Of a stretch of 64,000 nucleotides of DNA, positions 63,923 to 64,000 are shown in pieces. Location of the stretch: assembly GCF_012395815.1 (NCBI RefSeq), contig NZ_JAAZQQ010000002.1, positions 744,001-808,000 of the forward strand. Reading direction: 5' to 3'. The position numbers were made by a program, and so were the translations under genes. Positions within the stretch are counted from its first letter, which is position 1, and every line of letters begins with the position of its first letter. The notes under the pieces were generated by a model. That model saw only the letters and a list, made by a program, of their open reading frames with translations. It had not been told where the DNA came from and made no database searches. The stretch comes from Roseicyclus persicicus (lineage in GTDB: Bacteria; Pseudomonadota; Alphaproteobacteria; Rhodobacterales; Rhodobacteraceae).

Positions 63923-64000
63923 CTAGCGGTGGTTCACCCAGCGCAGCACGAAGAAGTTGTCGGGCCGCTGGGTCACCTCGATCCCGTCGCGCAGGCCCCA
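63923..64000 (-). CDS. ABC transporter substrate-binding protein (C-terminal fragment)
   Basis: Only the last 25 residues are visible: WGLRDGIEVTQRPDNFFVLR then WVNHR and a TAG stop. The ending WVNHR with hydrophobic NFFVLRW fits family 5 oligopeptide-binding proteins, as does the position upstream of DppB. The rest of the gene lies outside the window. Confidence 0.7.
   Translation of the reverse strand, partial: WGLRDGIEVTQRPDNFFVLRWVNHR

Overview
The window is GC-rich chromosomal DNA of an alphaproteobacterium, most likely a member of the Rhodobacterales. The evidence is the lptF-lptG/pepA divergon followed by holC, a TIGR02281-type retropepsin, a DUF3726 protein, a PobR/PobA-PcaCHG block, a complete C-P lyase locus with DUF1045, and a CtrA-type site (TTAA-N7-TTAA). 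I see no insertion sequence, phage gene, rRNA operon or CRISPR array. Genes are tightly packed and many neighbours overlap through ATGA, TGATG or CTAG junctions.

Positions 1-9.6 kb are housekeeping: lptG (partial)/lptF, pepA-holC, an aspartic protease, a MarC protein, an ABC-F ATPase and ndk with a strong terminator. After ndk comes a minus-strand group with an IPNS-like 2OG-Fe(II) oxygenase, two tiny Pro- or Gln-rich microproteins that share the C-terminus F-x-DWASI, and a TfoX C-terminal-domain protein between them. A tRNA-Asn(GTT) follows. Positions 9.7-15 kb hold an MBL hydrolase, an EnvZ-like kinase, a DUF1800/DUF1501 pair and a GNAT.

Positions 15-31 kb are a catabolic region. It holds an aminotransferase plus a beta-keto acid cleavage enzyme, a dipeptidase, D-erythronate dehydrogenase, a cupin, a malate/lactate-type dehydrogenase, two VOC proteins, two RraA-fold proteins, a PLP aminotransferase and ureidoglycine aminohydrolase. 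It ends with the 4-hydroxybenzoate/protocatechuate genes pobR-pobA-pcaC-pcaH-pcaG and one more flavin monooxygenase.

Positions 31-46 kb are phosphonate metabolism: phnF, phnGHI, a small antisense membrane-protein gene, phnJ, an array of four perfect palindromes, phnKLN, a 2H phosphoesterase (DUF1045) on the other strand, and phnM. Then come a TIM-barrel protein with a second PhnM, and phnDCEE plus a hexapeptide transferase. The 380-bp divergent region between phnM2 and phnD carries two opposed sets of four 11-bp-spaced Pho-box-like half-sites, so both arms are probably PhoB-controlled.

Positions 46-64 kb hold an uncharacterised DUF3726 pair, a TPR protein, and three exported or membrane-anchored proteins of unknown role, one with a formylglycine-generating-enzyme fold. 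A second array of four tandem palindromes lies among those three. A four-gene cluster (HAD-UbiA fusion, GtrA, DprE1-like, DprE2-like) matches the mycobacterial decaprenylphosphoryl-arabinose pathway. Last are a SEL1-repeat protein, an AhpD-like protein, and an oligopeptide ABC transporter whose binding-protein gene runs off the right edge.

Most worth a second look: the F-x-DWASI microproteins, the two tandem palindrome arrays and the associated ATTTGG/AAGATGAAGG repeat, the antisense gene inside the C-P lyase operon, and the DPA-like sugar-lipid cluster.
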